Assembly: GCA_964036295.1 (NCBI GenBank)
Contig: OZ038467.1
Coordinates: forward strand, 3,601,501 to 3,665,500
Direction: 5' to 3'
From: Plumapathes pennacea
Lineage: Eukaryota > Cnidaria > Anthozoa > Antipatharia > Myriopathidae
Length of the DNA: 64,000 nt
Shown here: piece after piece, positions 33,831 to 45,952 of the stretch
Numbering within the stretch: the first letter of the stretch is position 1
How the letters are laid out: each line of letters opens with the position of its first letter
Position numbers and translations under genes: made by a program
The notes under the pieces: generated by a model
Told to the model about the DNA's origin: nothing
The model's input: the letters and a program-made list of their open reading frames with translations, nothing else
Databases searched by the model: none

Positions 33831-36800
33831 TCAATCAATTTTGACAGCTGCGTAAATGTGGCGCACAAAGGTATAAGTGGCAAAGAAACCAACTGTTCCA
33901 GTCAGGAGCCAGAAAGAGAAGACCATGATGAGAGTGTAGCCAAAGTACAACAAACCGGGTACAAAGTCCTCAATTTCCAACTGCACAAGAAAAGACATTA
34001 GGATTCAGTAGGTTCAGGAATTAAACCAAAAAATAAAAAAATAAAAATAAAAATAATAATAAAATAAAATAATAACATTACAGTTGATATATCACATATT
34101 TAGAGTCTTGTTAGATTCTACAACTGACTAGAATCTTCTAAACTACCAACAGTCATTTTCCTGTGCAACACTCTTGGTGTCATTATTTACTTTATGTAAC
34201 TTGCATATAGCAGACCTGACATGACAATATTTTAGACTTCCCACAAACCTTTGTGATAAAGTAAAAGATGGCATAAAGGAAAACATAAATTGAGCAGGAT
34301 CCAGACAGGAAGAATGATCTCCACCACCAGTGATAATCCTGAAAGAAAATTGAAGGACTTACAGTAAATCTGACTCAAAAGTCCTTGAAACATCAGGCAT
34401 AACGATATTCCAAACTTGGAGTAAAATTAGCACACAATCATATTTCAACAACTCCTGGCCACAGATAAGTACAAAAAATAGGCAACATTTTAAACGCAAC
34501 CCGGTAATATTACTATCATATGAGCACTGCATATTACTACTTACAGAAAGAATGAAGATTTTTTTTTCTTTTTTTTTTTGTAGCTTGACTTTAATATTCT
34601 ACATACATTCTGGGAACCCCACTGTACTCTTTTTCTGTACATACCTCAGCACACAACTGGAAATATATCATCACAATTGAGATTTGTGAAACACAGCTAC
34701 CAAGAATGACAAAGACCAAGAAGAGAAACCCAAACAAGTAGTAGAACTGGTTTTCCCAGATGGCCTGCAAACAAGAAAACAAGGGACATCAGCAGTGAAG
34801 GGAAGGGAAAACTATTTTGCAACCAACTTTTACTTTCACATGTTTTTGTTATGGATACTTTCACTGGCAAATCAAAAAAGACAATACTATTTTTGCTGCT
34901 TGAAAACTAATACCATGGTACATGTATCTCAACAGTTGTGGCGCCCTGTAGTCATACATCGTCATGTATCAAAAGATGGTTGGCAAAGAATGATCTACTA
35001 CTCCATCACTCATGTATTGTAGACAAGAGATAGTCAAGCTTCCAGGGTGGATGGGGTGTACTGTTCATGATTTTGGGTGGGAGTGTGCTGCCCAGTTCTG
35101 ATGACCCTTACCCTATTTCAGACCAGAATGTATGATTTACCAACCCTATTTCAGAATTGCACCCCAAAACATGGACAAAAGAACCTGATGAGCACAACAT
35201 ATTTACTTACAGAAAGAATGAAGAAGAGTTCAATGAATACTGCACCAAATGGTAAAATACCAGCAAGAAAGTTCCTGTAAAATAAAGTAACATTTTGACA
35301 TTAAATGTTAATGTTAATGTTAATGTTAATTATGTTAGCTTGCAATGTCATTTCCAACTGAGTAAAAACACTAATCATTATTTTGTGTATATGAAACAAC
35401 TGGCATATATCAAAGCAAATCGGCATACTGAAACATTTATTCATTTTGTATCAACAAATGAAATCTTACCCAGCCATAAGGCTCATATACCAGGGCTGTT
35501 CAGGGACTTGTCTTGGAATCTGATTGGTTCTCACTGGATGCTCATAAGGCTGAAAAATAGATATTGAGATACAGATTTAAACCTAACGTAGCAGTGATTT
35601 TCATTGCTCATAAGCATCTATGAGAAGAACTATATGGAGAAACTTTCAGTAGACAAAACAAACACAAACTAAGCACTGGTCCTTTATTTTGCTCAGATGA
35701 AGGGCTAGTGCTCGAAATGTCAGCTTCAAATTCTTTCACAGCATCCAGCTTTCACACAATCGACCCTCAGTCAATCCAAGTTATATGTACTTCTCCACGC
35801 TGACCCAGTCAATCTAGTTCTCTTTAGAGCTGGTGCTTTTCCATCGTAAGCACTGGTTAGGTTTGCTAGCACATGTTCAACTTGGAACATCAACAATAAA
35901 GCTTGAAGAACAAGGAAAACACTCACTACTTTGCGGTATCCAAAATAATAGCCTAAGAAAATGAGAGGAGTGGAGATGCCAAACCACATGCAGAGAATAG
36001 CCAGCATGGTGGTGAATGGAACCTGAAAAGGCAGTGGTCATTGTCAGAAAATAATCACTTGATCAGCACATTATAATAGCAGTGTTCATAATTATTTCAT
36101 TGTTCAGCAGAATTCACATATTTTTGTATTTGTTTACAGTAAGTTGGACAGAGAAGTATGACAGTGACTTAAAAAACATTAAACCAAGCCAAACAGAAAG
36201 TACAATTAAACAATAATTTACTCACAGCTCCTGAGGAATGCTTGCCCCAGATGAAGAAATTTAGGATAAAGCAGATGATAAACACTATTCCTGGGAATAG
36301 GGTAGAGGTCTGTTGAAAAATAATGAGAAAAAAAGGTTGACAAACAGAGGTGTAGCAGCAAAACTTCTATGAGGATGCCCACTTCTATGAGGATGTCCAC
36401 TTCATAGCTGTCCTCACAAACTGTTTGCATTGATCAGAAAACAATATTTGGTCTACTAAGGAAACTTATTGTCAAACACACGTATACAAATGATTACTTC
36501 AATCACACTACAGCAGAATTTGGAATATTGTTGTAAAGTAATCCCCCAAGATAAACATCCTTTCCCCTGATCACACTCAGGCTCCATGTGATTTCATTAT
36601 CCTGTTTTAGGAAAGCAAGTAAGCGCCAGTAAGCTTGCAGTCACAATATTTAGTAGTGAGCCTTACCACAAGTGCAGATTTCTTCCAGTTCTGTCCCTTC
36701 ATAGTCCTGTACATCCGAGCAGCATAATAACCACCAAAGACACTGGTAAAAGAAATGAAAGAACCTTCAGAATTTCCGAACAACACAAATCAGAGTGTGC

Positions 36801-39800
36801 ATACAGTACTATCTGTGTCATATAATAATGTGTATAATTATTCAGATATTATGGTGAGACAAAACAATCGATGCTGATCACTACTACTGAGAGTAAAAGG
36901 ATAAACCCATTTGTCATCTGTCCTTGCTGATTAGTTTGTCAGTAACAGTACAGTGGCTACCTATTGAAAATCAAACTGGCACTACTGATATATGTGAAAA
37001 CCATTATTCTCTGATGTAGAATGAAACATTATAACTCATCAGCTATCTTTCACACTTACCCTAAGAAGACAAACAAAAATGCCATGGCTGTGACTAAACT
37101 ACCTCGACTTGCCGGAGACAGCATGCCCAGCATGGCAAACACTGTTGAAGAAATAAAGAAACCATCATTATTGTGCAATATTCACAAGTCATGTTTGTCA
37201 TTAGCTACATGATTGTATAATATTCATTGGCAGGAAAACACAGTTTTTTGTTTCCATGTAAGGGCTGGGAGGAACAAGTTGTTCAAAGCTCAATAAGTTA
37301 CAGAATCTGTACATCTGTACATCTGATGTAACTCTGGATAAACAAACACTCTCAGCAAACTGAGGGAGTCAAAATGTCAGTCACTAACAACAGTCTTTCT
37401 GGAGACTACTCTAACCCGGATGATCACAACCAAACTACTATTCACACTCCTGGGTTCTTTCTAACCATTCAAGCCAAACATTCTTTCTCATGTTTTTGGC
37501 ACCAAACCTGTTGATCCTTACCTAGCGTCACCAGCACCATACAAAATATCTGCACGCCTGAGCCCAGAAGGGAAGCCAAAAGCCAGGACTTAGCTGGTGG
37601 CCTAAACACATCCCCATGAACGAGTTTCCAGCCACTTTCCTCCATGGTTTCATCCTAATGTTAAAACAATATGAAGCCAAATTTGGGTCAAATTGTTTTA
37701 GTGTGGTCAGATCACCAAGGCAAACACAGATACTAAAATGGAAAGACATACCATTTCATCCTCCTTGTTATAGCGTGCAATATCTCTGCGTAAGGTTCGG
37801 ATCATGATCATGGCCACAATGCCTGAATGAGAAATAAGTCAATCCACACTAGATTAAATAAAACTGCAGAAATTATGTTTTTCGAGTCATTGTACAAAAC
37901 TGTGGAAATTACTTTTCTAAGTTTTTCATCAATATATTTTCTATAAATTTTACCTCAACTAGACCAAGTTAGACAGTCCTGAGGTGATGAATGCTGACCA
38001 ACAGAAGTGATGTCAAAAACATTTTTCTGTTTCGCCAGGTAAATAATAAATGAAGACCTGTGAACTTTATGTAGATACTCTGCTAAAAAATAGATACTAG
38101 ACATATCATAATAATATGGTTTAATGATGATATTGTGATACATGTATCATCATTTAACCAAATTCAGTTCACCTTACCTGTCAAGAAGAGCACGATGACC
38201 ACAGAGTTAATGATGGCAAACCAGTGAATCTGGACATCACTCATAGCTAAGTATGTGTCCCACCGAGAAGCCCAGACAACATCACTTGCCTGTCACCAAA
38301 CAAAGACAGTTAATTACAATAATTGTTGCTAATTATTAGCAACAACACCCTGATCACAGGTTATGCAAAAAAAAAAAAATGTTTTCAGTATTTCTTTGAC
38401 TAAAACCCAATTTGATGTCAGCTTGTGTCCAACTCGGTTCTTTTTCTTGTTTTATTTATTTATTTTTTTTGCAAAGTTATCATTTGCCTTAATCTATATA
38501 AAAAAAAAAGTGCACTTGCCAGCATGCTTTGTTGAGTTAGAAGCACATGGGAATTTGAAAGAACACTCGAGAAGTGTGGAGAAACACTACACAGTGTCAA
38601 GCTTCTCTACACTTCTCTCATGTTTATTCAAATTCCCGCATGCTTCTATAACTCAGGTCAGTGTAGACTTTAGTCAAAACAAAAAGAATAAAAAAAAACA
38701 ATCAATCTGATGTGGTATTTTCTCCTCACCTCCCACTGCACCTCATAGGTGAAGATAATTTCAGGGTTTTCTGGAAATGAAGTAAAATGACAGCAGACAT
38801 CAGTAACAACAAAATAAACAATGTCTTCTTGACCACAGATGTGCACCCCTAGTACATCAAGCCAATTTCACAATTTTGGAAATAACATTTAAGGGATGCT
38901 TTATGCTTACCAACAGCATTGATTGATTGGCCTGGTGGATGCTCACTGGTAAAAGAACATGATGATCCTGTAACCTTCACTTCACTGGTCAGGATACTGG
39001 AATGGAAAAAACAATATTTTAATACTGTATATAACAACGCCAATCTCCTTTCAACCCTTAATTTATCAACATCAGCTATTTTTGCCCCAGCATACAGTAC
39101 AGTTTAAGGATACTTGCTATTTTTGATAGCTAAACTATCGATTTCACACTTCATCACCCATATACTTTTCTCAAAAAATGGCTAGGAGAAATAATATTGT
39201 ATTATGAGATCAAGTGTGAAAGGGTAATTAAAAGCATGTCTTTTTCAATCTGCAACCAACCTAAAACGTCCACCAGCTTATTCAGGACGTAATGAAAATA
39301 AACTTAATACCAGGTAGTCCACAGCATGATACATCAATTGGTCAAGAAAATCTGCTAAATAACCCAACAGGAAAATCTGGCAGCCCAGGGCTAGTGGGCA
39401 CAGCTTTTGCTGCAAATAATTTATTACTATTTAATATGTAAGAGAAAACACAATCATGGCAGGATTACTTACCTCTTGGTCTGAACTTCAAAGCCAACTA
39501 CTTGATAGGTGACACTAAAAATAAAAATAAACGTGAAGGAGGGAGCCAGACCTGTGTCTTTCTCCACACAAATTGAAACAGCTGTAACTTTGCAGATTTT
39601 AAGCTACAACACTCAAATTTCTCAAGATTTCTACTTTTGGTATATGCTTCCAATGCATACTCACTGATAATTTCTTGCACTGACAAAGCTAAAGTTACAG
39701 AGCCTTTACGAATAAGGTCTATCAGCACAGTCCCTGATTTAAAAATAACATACAGCTTTTCTGACTCACTTGTCATATGTGTGGTACTTGAAAATCATCT

Positions 39801-41403
39801 TCAGATGTGTATTGACAAAGTGTTTCTGCAAGTAACAAATTATCATGCAGAGTCAGCATTTTGTAAATGGAATGGGTTACTGGATACCAAGCCTCGCAAA
39901 CCCTTGAAAGTACAGGAATAGCAAATTGCACAGTTCTTTAGTGAAAATATGACCCTTTACCTTGTTCACAGTGAATCCAAGCTTATAACCATGCTCATAT
40001 TGTTTCTAAAGAAAGGACAAAATGGGAACTTCATAGTTTGACAGAACAGAGTGTAAATTAAAATCTAAGTCTGAAGTTGAGGCAAGGACCAAGCATGGTT
40101 ATAGATTAATCTTGGTTTACAGTACATAGCTCTATGTAGCTTTACTTTTCTTTATTTATTTTATCTTTTGCCATTTTTAAGCCTGGGATTACATACTAGC
40201 AAGCTTTTGCTCATATTTCATGACACCCTCGCTTATAAAAATAATGCTACATGTAGAACAAACTAAGTTAGTCTTTTGTCAACTCTGCAGTTTGTTGCCA
40301 CAAGCTAAAGAATTTGGGTAACCATGGGTTATGGTAGCAACAAAAGACCCTGGATGTTAACCCTTTCACTCCCAAGATCAAAATGCATATTCTCCCAACC
40401 TTATAAGAGGAAATTATATAAGTGATGTAGTGAGAAGTGATAGTTCAATCTGCTGTAGTATATGAGCAAGATATCAAAAGCAAAGTTCTTCTTACTGTAT
40501 GATATATTTCTGGCGATAGACTGAAAGAGAAAGTTGAAGTTGATCACTCTTTGGAGTGAAAGGATCAAGGAAACAATGACTTACTATAACATTGTACAGT
40601 ACTTAGACAAAAGAGGCACAGGTATATGACAATGTTGTAACTTAGGTTACATATTACAAATTTACAAATTATATTTGTTAAAAGCCCCTATAATGTAAAA
40701 ACTGACCTCTCCAGTATCCAACATATGAAATGATGTTGCCAAAGGCAAGTTATCAACAACCCTAGAAAATGGTGAAAGAAATTTTAATAATCAATACCCC
40801 ACAACTTACATTTTTTTTTGTTTAAATATGTGCAGTACATTTGGCCATTACCATGCATATGTACTGTCAGTAACAAACACAACAACAAAACTTGGAACAC
40901 ATTTCCTCCCTGACACCATATTCAAAGATGTATGGAACAAATTTACAAGCCACTCACATGTGAACATAGTATTCCTCTCCAATCCTCCTTACAATGGTTG
41001 CAGTTTCGTCACTTGTAAGTCTCTTTGCTGGGCACAGGACAGTGCAGCCTTTGTTCTCATGCATTTTGACCTTGAAGAGGAAAAAGAAAAACCCTTGTAG
41101 ATAAACAAGTTGCTTGTCTCACCTAAAATTTATCTACTTCAACTGTATATAACATTACTCCAAGTAGTGTAATAGCGCTCTACTTAGAGAAAAAGTGACA
41201 GTGATATGTAAACAATCGATTCAGATCATGATTATTTGCCACCACACTTAAATATGGGATACCCTATTCTACTCCACTGCTTCAGCTCTGTTTTGACCTG
41301 CACAACAAGAGGTCTTTTACTCCTAAGCTCAAAATGCAGATTCACTCAAACTTTTAAGAAGTAACATGGTAGTCATTTCCAACTGCAATCAAGCCCCCCC
41401 CCC

Positions 41404-41434
<31 letters not shown>

Positions 41435-42378
41435 ACACCCACACCCACACACACACAAATACCCCACTGTGTAGGCAGAAAACACGATCAAATGCTTCTC
41501 CGGTTTTGGGGGGGCAAGAGGGGGAGATGATCACATCTGGAATTGCCTTGTTCATAAATATATGAATGATGAAGAATGATATTACAATCAGCTGTCATCT
41601 GAGCAAGCTACCAAAGACCAAATCTCCAAACTGTATGATGACTACATGTACATCACTTGTGTCACTCAATGATGATCGATTATAATTAATTACAAAGAAT
41701 CAAACCTCGTATGGTGTGTTGACGATCCTATCGCCACGTAGCACTTCTCCTGTGTTGGACAGGGAGAATATGAATCATTTCAGGTATAAAAACAGACCAT
41801 CTTTTCCAGACGAATGGTAAATTATGCATGCAAAATTGATGATGGTTGATTTTGCCGCATGACCCGTGATAAAAAACGACTTGACTGACACGTATTTAAA
41901 CGACCATGACACGAATTCCACGTAGAGTAAAATCGGGAGCACAAAGTGCTCTAACTAACCCAGGTTTTCGGGCTTGTACTTCAAATCGAGCGGCCGACAA
42001 AACGGTAAGGTATAATATTCGTACGGAAGTTGTGTCTTCACACTGGTCATTTTCACGGCCTGGAAATGAAGGGACAAGATGACAGATGAGACCGTAGAAA
42101 GACAGGAGATCCAAGGCTAGACAATCGCAAATTTCGCGTTCAAATACCTTCACTTCAAGACGATCTCCCTTGCCATAGTTGATAGGAGCGATGCCGGGAA
42201 GGTAGAAAGCTGTTGAGCTTTGAAACCAGAGACACAGCAGCAGTAGCGACAAAACACTCTAAAACGAAATAAAGGTAAAGGCATGGTGAGTGCTAATCAA
42301 TAAATATTGGTTGACACCCGTGACAGAGTTTGTAAATACCATTTTTAACGATAATTTCTGGAAAACACCATCCGCCAT
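33831..42378 (-). CDS. TM9SF4: Transmembrane 9 superfamily member 4
   Basis: Nonaspanin of Golgi/endosomal membranes involved in membrane-protein sorting, adhesion and phagocytosis. Exons: 42378-42340, 42258-42148, 42059-41960, 41749-41706, 41070-40958, 40761-40707, 40005-39961, 39825-39770, 39514-39473, 38996-38911, 38770-38730, 38289-38178, 37822-37752, 37654-37522, 37141-37060, 36742-36667, 36309-36226, 36022-35927, 35549-35470, 35274-35211, 34764-34645, 34338-34249, 33980-33831; 629 aa in phase (human 642). A signal peptide (1 to about 37) ends at STAFYLPG. The lumenal domain has [13 protein letters not shown] and [14 protein letters not shown], then nine membrane segments including [17 protein letters not shown] and [20 protein letters not shown]. 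The C-terminus AAVKID matches the KxD/E-type Golgi retention signal. [11 protein letters not shown] and [12 protein letters not shown] point to TM9SF4 rather than TM9SF2. Confidence 0.96.
34029..34075. repeat. A-rich (AAAAT/AAT)n microsatellite
   Basis: Imperfect AAAAAT and AAT run in the last TM9SF4 intron. Confidence 0.8.
35303..35331. repeat. (AATGTT)n hexanucleotide repeat
   Basis: Four AATGTT units next to TM9SF4 exon 20. Confidence 0.85.
38534..38654. mobile_element. Foldback MITE, family D
   Basis: GAGTTA-GAAGCACATGGGAATTTGAA at the left is mirrored by TTCAAATTCCCGCATGCTTCTATAACTC at the right (about 120 bp). A one-ended match (AGAAGCACACGAGAATTTGAAAGAA) occurs at about 25385, perhaps a remnant of the same family. 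Non-coding, in a TM9SF4 intron. Confidence 0.75.
40361..40565. mobile_element. MITE, CCTTTCACTCCCAA family, copy in TM9SF4 intron
   Basis: Starts CCCTTTCACTCCCAAGATC and ends GGAGTGAAAGGATC, about 205 bp. Shared inner blocks are ATTCTCCCAAC, GTAGTGAGAAGTGATAG, ATGAGCAAG, AAGTTCTTC and GAAGTTGATCACTCTT. Related copies lie at 50155-50353, 53159-53353 and 61535-61665, with diverged ones at 21190-21355, 41310-41660, 59170-59390 and 61363-61460. Confidence 0.75.
41394..41457. repeat. Poly-C followed by (AC)n microsatellite
   Basis: 27 cytosines then about 36 bases of AC/CACAC, apparently grown inside a copy of the CCTTTCACTCCCAA element. Confidence 0.9.
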
Positions 42379-42869
42379 TTTTATTCAGTCGAAATTGTCT
42401 ATTCTTCTGCGCATGGGCGTATGCCACGTTGAGCTTTGGAACCCAGTTTCCCCGGGCCAGTGACACCATCCCGCCACGCCGTGGTTTTAATTATATTGCA
42501 CTTTTATTGTTTTACTTCGAACTTACATCCCGCAATACACGAATTTAGGCTGCATGACTTTTATTGTTGCACGAATTGCTTAAACGTTCAGTACTAGTGT
42601 GAACTAAATATTGGAGTATATCACGTAAGGCCTAAAATACTTCAGAGCGACGGCTTACCTTTTAAACAGGGCCTTTCTTGGTATACTCTCTTGAGGCAGC
42701 AATTCGTTGTTTGTGAGTAACTCCACCAACTCCAACTCCACTTTCGCGATAATAATAATTGTCGTTCCCAACCCCAGTCCTTTGGGGCGTCTTTCTCAGT
42801 CCTCTCCAGTTTCCCTCGGAATTTTGACAGTGCATTGTTCTCCTTTGTGGCCATCAAGTGGAGTGCGAC
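42379..42869. promoter_or_regulatory. Divergent promoter region, TM9SF4 / RFXANK-like gene
   Basis: The two ATGs are 491 bp apart and point away from each other. The region is GC-richer near TM9SF4 (CCCGGGCC, CCGCCACGCC) and without an obvious TATA box, as in housekeeping bidirectional promoters. Function inferred from position. Confidence 0.55.
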
Positions 42870-45800
42870 ATGCTTGGCAATCAAGAAACCGGGACAGCGC
42901 TCCAAGAAAACCAGTTCACTGCCCTCCTGGAGCCTGATCAAGAAGTCGCCGCGGTTCTCGGGACAGGTAAAGATTATTACACACGGACTGCGTTCAATTA
43001 TTTAAGCCCACGTGGACAAAGTGTTTATAAAAGATGCGTAAGTACATCGCACGGACATGATTGTTCTGACGTGGAACGGAGAGAGACTCTGCTCTTGCTA
43101 GAAAGTTTATATTTACTATAAAGACTGCTTCTCCAAAGCAGATCTGCAGGTTTGATCGTTGCACTTTTGTGCCGTTTCGAGTCAATGGTTGAGTTGTTTA
43201 TGGAAGTTACAGTAAACAAATAATATTCAACACGTTTTAGGAAGATTGAATGAATGAGCGATGATTCTTATCATTAATAGCGTCAGCTTTCTGAGACTAG
43301 ATCTGTTCCACAGGAAAAATTCAAATTCCCAGGATTCATTTTGCACCCCAAGTCTCATATACCAACCCCACCCCTCATCGTAAGAAGGTTGTATAAATTA
43401 TGTAATTAAGTCCAAAAAGAAACGCTTTACTGTTGCGTTTTGGTGGATTTAGTAGCATCCTTTAAGAAAAGATGGAAATTGATTGATTTGATTTTGTTTT
43501 ACTGTGGCAGCACCAGATTACCTACAGTCTTCTCCACTGAAAAGGCCAGCCTCACGACCACTGTCAGGAAAAGACCTAAGCCAAAAGGTTTGTATACTTC
43601 TATAATAAAATGGAAGCAGAGCAGGAGAAAATGTATCTGGTTTCCAAATGTGCAAGTGCCAAAGGTGCAAGCCCCGGGTTCCATCTGGTCTCTCATGAGT
43701 GGGGAAAAAAAAGGGAGATTTAAGAGAGCTAACTTCCAAAACTATCACTTGGTGAACCTCTCTTGATCTGTCCCTGGGAAGGATAATTTCTCTGTGGAGA
43801 GCTGAACAGCCATATAATTAATTTTGCCCTGTCAATCAAGCATAAGATGACATTACATTTACAGAGAGAGTATGTCCATGGCTTGTTTTGTTGTGCACTT
43901 CTATTTGCATGTGTTTCTTACTCCAGAATGAGCATGAGCAAAAGGGAGCAGCTGGAACTGGGAGTGGAGATACTGCTGCACAGTGTAAGACAAATACCAA
44001 ATGTTGCACCTTTTTCATGTTGTGTAGACTTGATAGACATATGTTCGTTTACAACAGCCAAATCAGTTTACTGCAATCAGGTCACATGCCCTTCCCTTTT
44101 CCCTCTCCCAGAAAAGAAAGATAGAGGAGGGGAAGGAGTGGGCCTGATTGCAGATAAATCTTGCTGTAATATTAATATCAAAACACTATTGATAGAAGGG
44201 GGAGGTTTTAGGGCAGCTTTCACATTTTAGAAAATGTTGGTGCACTGTTTTGTTGCATGCCGTACCTGGCTACTTAGTCTTGTCATTGTCCCCTCTATTG
44301 CAGACCCCTCCCTGCATTTTCTTGCAGCCCAGGGTGAAGTTGCTCGACTGAAGGAAGAGGTGGAAAAAGGTACATATTAATAGTAACTATTAATGATTAA
44401 ATAATAATAATTTAAGAGCTATTCATATAGCAACAGTCTATTTAAACTCAATCCATGTCTGGTAATCCTTACCTATCTTGAACACTGCGGTGACTTCTTG
44501 ATCAGGTTCTGCCTTGTTGGTTTCTTGGTTATTACAATATATAACAGTACATAGTAAAACAGATGCAACCTTGTTCCCAGGCTCTTTCATCTCGGTTCAC
44601 TTTCTTGCAAAGAGCCTGGGAACGAGGTTGAAACAGATGCTGTTTTTTTTCACACTTCTGATGAATGACACATCCCATTCAGTGATTTTATATTCTTCAG
44701 GTTCTGATCTGAATGCTGTGGACAAGACTGGCCTCACCCCACTTGCTTGGGCAGCGGCACACAGACAGGTAACTATAGTAGAGGGGCTTAGTGAGCTGGT
44801 ACATGTTTTTTAAACTGCAATCCTGGTGGGGGCCACTACCAACTAAGCTTTGGTATCCAAGGGTCAGGTGAAACATGTTCCAGGCAGATTGCTTAAAAAA
44901 ACACACACATTCGCTTGACATAGACTTATAACGCTGAACTAGAGTTTGTCTTGAACAACATTCACTGACAAACCTGTTGTCTCATTGTAAACTGAGCTAA
45001 ACCACTTTGTGGAGTCAAAGAGTGAATACCAATCTGTTTAGAAGTAGACTTGTCCAGCTAGGCTGCCATTGTAAGGATGTACTACAGTAGAAATATCGGA
45101 ATAAATCGTTGTTTGACACCAAATAAAGTGGTCGTTGAAGGGAGCTTTCCAATCTTCTACTTTGTAGGTAGATTTTTTAGGATAAATGGTCGTTGCATGG
45201 TTTAAGAAGGACTACACCCGGTACTGCACCAAAATACTTAAAACGACGAATTGTTTGTCAAACGGTTTGAAAAAATCAGTCTTTTAGCATTCACATTTAT
45301 AGCCTGTCGGGATTTTTAAAAGTGGCCGTTGGCCGTATTAACGAGGCGGCCGGAATAACGGTGTTTTCAGATAAGAAAAATGACTGGGCATTTGTTCTGG
45401 ACAAAGGAAAGTGTCCGTAATAACGAGGGCCGTAATAACGGGGGCCGTAATAACGAGGGCCGTAATAACGGGGTGGCCGTAATAACGAGGGCCGTAATAA
45501 CGGGGTGGCCGTAGTATTCCACTGTATTGTAAATCCCAACCTTTAAAGATGAGCGCTGTGTGATTTATAATCCCATGTTCCTTTTCATTGATATGTTTTT
45601 TTTTTTCTGGATTTTCGTAACAGAAGGCAACAGTGCATTTGCTGTTGAAGAACGGCGCCGACGCGACTCTGTCCAGTCCAAACGGGGAGACGGCGTTGTC
45701 GTTTGCCGTGTGCCAGGGACAGATGGACGTTGTTGAGCTTCTGTTGGAGTATGGGGCGGATCCAAACGTCGCCAACATTGTGAGGAAGAGCCCTGTTTTC

Positions 45801-45920
45801 CCCAAACTTTGTTGATCCTCAAGTATAGACACAGATTGAATTTCAAAGTGTCCATTAAACCACCAGCTTTTTTTTGCAACGGGACCACATACCGACCAAT
45901 TTCTATTTTTCTTTATCTTT

Positions 45921-45952
<32 letters not shown>

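Noticed and set aside
42707..42937. Alternative plus-strand frame at the start of the RFXANK-like gene
   Set aside because: It runs over exon 1 in another frame and does not continue in phase into the ankyrin exons.
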